14,685 nt of DNA from an uncultured Lysobacter sp. (GTDB lineage Bacteria > Pseudomonadota > Gammaproteobacteria > Xanthomonadales > Xanthomonadaceae), in assembly GCA_943913335.1 (NCBI GenBank), contig CALTXS010000007.1, forward strand, positions 1 through 14,685, read 5' to 3'. Both the position numbers and the translations under genes were made by a program. This document shows positions 13,175 through 14,685 of this stretch, in pieces (position 1 is the first letter of the stretch; every line of letters begins with the position of its first letter). The notes under the pieces are model-generated. The model had not been told where the DNA came from. It did no database searches and worked only from the letters and a program-made list of their open reading frames with translations.

Positions 13175-13972
13175 TCAGTCGTCGTCACCGATACCGGTCA
13201 TGCCCAGAATGTTGTAGCCCGAATCCACATAAGTGACTTCGCCGGTGATGCCCGAGGCCAAGTCCGAGCACAGGAATGCGGCGGTGTTGCCCACTTCGTC
13301 GATGGTGACTGCACGGTGCAGCGGTGCGTATTTCTCAAAGTGGCCGAGCATCTTGCGGAGGTTGGCAATACCCGAGGCCGCGAGCGTACGGATCGGTCCG
13401 GCGGAAATGGCGTTGACGCGAATGCCTTCCTTGCCCAAATCCAATGCGAGATAACGCACGGTTGCCTCGAGCGAGGCCTTGGCCACACCCATGACATTGT
13501 AGTTTTGCAGCGCACGTTGTGCGCCCAGGTAGGACAGCGTCAGCACTGCGCCCTGACGGCCTTGCATCAGCGGACGCGCCTCTTTGGCGAGAGCGGCAAG
13601 CGAGTAGGCCGAGATGTCGTGTGCTATGCCCCAGTTTTCGCGAGTCAGACCGTCGAGGAATTCGCCTTCGATCGCCTCACGCGGCGCATAGGCGATGGCG
13701 TGCACCAGAATGTCGAAACCGTCCGTCCAGCGTTGGCCGAGTTGCTCGAAACATTCGCGGATCTGCTCGTCGGAGCTGACATCAAGCGGCAGCACGATAT
13801 CGGAGCCGAACTCAGCGGCTGCTTTTTCAACGCGCGACTTGAGCTTGTCCGTCTGATAAGTGAAGGCCAGTTCGGCACCCTCACGGTGCATGGCGGCAGC
13901 AATGCCGGAGGCGATGGAGCGGTCACTGGCAATGCCGGTGATTAGCGCGCGCTTGCCTTGCAGAAAGCCCAT
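13175..13972 (-). CDS. fabI: Enoyl-[acyl-carrier-protein] reductase (NADH)
   Basis: A 265-residue FabI, the cytosolic enzyme that reduces trans-2-enoyl-ACP with NADH in the last step of each fatty-acid elongation cycle. The Rossmann start [20 protein letters not shown], the catalytic pair Tyr158 and Lys165 in YNVMGVAK (Tyr-x6-Lys), and [13 protein letters not shown] are all as in E. coli FabI. Length matches the family (262 in E. coli). The residue equivalent to E. coli Gly93, the classic triclosan-resistance position, is Ala94 (HAIAYAP). The start codon has a strong ribosome binding site, AGGAG (13978-13982, minus strand) with five-base spacing. It follows the lytic transglycosylase gene in the same direction with an 80-bp gap, so it may be co-transcribed. 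It ends at a hairpin shared with the convergent hydrolase gene. The role of ENR is certain; FabV and FabL types are excluded by length and motifs. Confidence 0.97.
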   Translation of the reverse strand: MGFLQGKRALITGIASDRSIASGIAAAMHREGAELAFTYQTDKLKSRVEKAAAEFGSDIVLPLDVSSDEQIRECFEQLGQRWTDGFDILVHAIAYAPREAIEGEFLDGLTRENWGIAHDISAYSLAALAKEARPLMQGRQGAVLTLSYLGAQRALQNYNVMGVAKASLEATVRYLALDLGKEGIRVNAISAGPIRTLAASGIANLRKMLGHFEKYAPLHRAVTIDEVGNTAAFLCSDLASGITGEVTYVDSGYNILGMTGIGDDD

Positions 13973-14052
13973 GGAAACTCCTAGATCCGTTCAGTAAGTT
14001 CCCTAGTTTGCCAACAACTGAAGCAAAGGACCAGACCGTATGGTGGAGCGAC

Positions 14053-14685
14053 TTACTTGGGGTCGTGGACTAGCACTTCGAGGCCACCCACCGAGCGACC
14101 GGCCAGCGCCGGATTGAGTTTGCGAATCCAGTTCGGATCAAAGCCCTGCTGTTTGGCCCAGGAGTTCAGATTGCCCGCACCCGCTTCGGCACGCACCACA
14201 TGGAGCTTGGGCACTTTGCGCGACATGGCATTACGGAACGAAGGCTTGTCCATCTGCCGATCAATCAGGCAGGTCAGAGCGTTGATCTTCTTCGGATACG
14301 AATGGGTGATCTGGGACAGCTTGGTGCGGCCCTTCAGAAAGCCCTGCATGGCGCCTTCACCGGCGTTGTAGGCCATGATGACGCGGTCCTCGTTGCCCTT
14401 AAACATGCGATTGAGGTATTTGAGATAGTTGACGACACCGCGCGTTGAATCGATCGGCGAGAGACGTCCGTCATAGCCGCCGCGCATGGGCACCTTAAAG
14501 TTGCGTGCGGTAGTACCAACCAGTTGCCACAGCCCGGTCGGCCCAAGACGACTGCGCAGTTCCGGATGATATGCACTTTCGACGAACGGAATCATTGCGT
14601 ATTCGCTGGGCAATCCCGCCTCGTGCACTTGCTCGAGCACATAGTGAAACAGCGACAAGGTCGGATCGTTCGGGTCTGCCAGCTG
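14053..14685 (-). CDS. Lytic murein transglycosylase (MltD/SLT-type), 5' end beyond window
   Basis: The visible 210 residues are the C-terminal part of a lytic transglycosylase that cleaves the MurNAc-GlcNAc bond of peptidoglycan to 1,6-anhydro products. The frame is open to the right edge (first visible residues QLADPNDPT), so the start lies outside. The SLT domain shows the catalytic Glu in IPFVESAYHPELRS (codon 14578-14580), the GPTGLWQLVGTTARNF motif and the MAYNAGEGAMQGF motif, all standard for the goose-lysozyme-like fold. The last 50 residues (HVVRAEAG to LEVLVHDPK) have the spacing of a LysM repeat but lack its GDTL core, so this is a degenerate or LysM-like cell-wall-binding end. The missing N-terminal part would be expected to contain the export signal. 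It lies upstream of fabI, same strand. Confidence 0.9.
   Translation of the reverse strand, partial: QLADPNDPTLSLFHYVLEQVHEAGLPSEYAMIPFVESAYHPELRSRLGPTGLWQLVGTTARNFKVPMRGGYDGRLSPIDSTRGVVNYLKYLNRMFKGNEDRVIMAYNAGEGAMQGFLKGRTKLSQITHSYPKKINALTCLIDRQMDKPSFRNAMSRKVPKLHVVRAEAGAGNLNSWAKQQGFDPNWIRKLNPALAGRSVGGLEVLVHDPK

Noticed and set aside
13058..13945. Plus-strand open frame of 295 codons opposite fabI
   Set aside because: It covers the fabI terminator and coding strand complement; fabI is certain and the translated sequence has no family resemblance.
1..14685. CRISPR arrays, insertion sequences or phage genes
   Set aside because: No regularly spaced direct repeats, transposase or integrase motifs, or terminal inverted repeats were seen.

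Overview
The window looks like chromosomal DNA of a gammaproteobacterium, most likely of the Xanthomonadaceae (Lysobacteraceae). The reasons are G+C near 60% by eye, the order lon - hupB - tRNA-Val - tRNA-Asp - ppiD, a PpiD whose N terminus resembles those I recall from this family, and an SSS-domain hybrid histidine kinase with a LuxR-type regulator. These placements are from memory and reading, not from a database search.

Left part (1-3320): the 3' end of lon (ATP-dependent protease), its terminator, hupB (nucleoid protein HU) with promoter and terminator, tRNA-Val(UAC), tRNA-Asp(GUC) with its own promoter and terminator, then ppiD (periplasmic chaperone/peptidyl-prolyl isomerase) ending in a strong terminator. 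This is a housekeeping protein-quality-control block.

Central part (3341-13094): five genes that fit together as a 3-hydroxybutyrate (3HB) oligomer scavenging and sensing locus. A GntP-family permease (minus strand; best guess a 3HB permease) is divergent from a TonB-dependent outer-membrane receptor. The receptor is followed by a hybrid sensor kinase built as SSS transporter - linker - PAS - HisKA/HATPase - REC (CrbS/MxtR/CbrA type). Convergent with the kinase is a NarL/LuxR-type response regulator (CrbR/ErdR type), and divergent from that is an exported 3HB-oligomer hydrolase. The proposed flow is: oligomers cross the outer membrane through the receptor, the hydrolase cuts them to 3HB, the permease imports 3HB, and the two-component pair senses this substrate or acetate and adjusts carbon metabolism. 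No 3HB dehydrogenase or CoA transferase lies in the window, so intracellular catabolism must be encoded elsewhere. Family assignments are well supported; the shared substrate of receptor, permease and kinase is inference.

Right part (13119-14685): fabI (enoyl-ACP reductase, minus strand) downstream of the 3' part of a lytic transglycosylase gene that runs off the right edge. A shared hairpin terminator separates fabI from the hydrolase gene.

No insertion sequence, CRISPR array, prophage gene or rRNA was seen. There is no gene-free stretch longer than about 200 bases. The most informative non-coding region is the 162-bp divergent gap 4736-4897, which holds a 7-bp-arm palindrome and a cluster of GGAC/GTCC tetramers.
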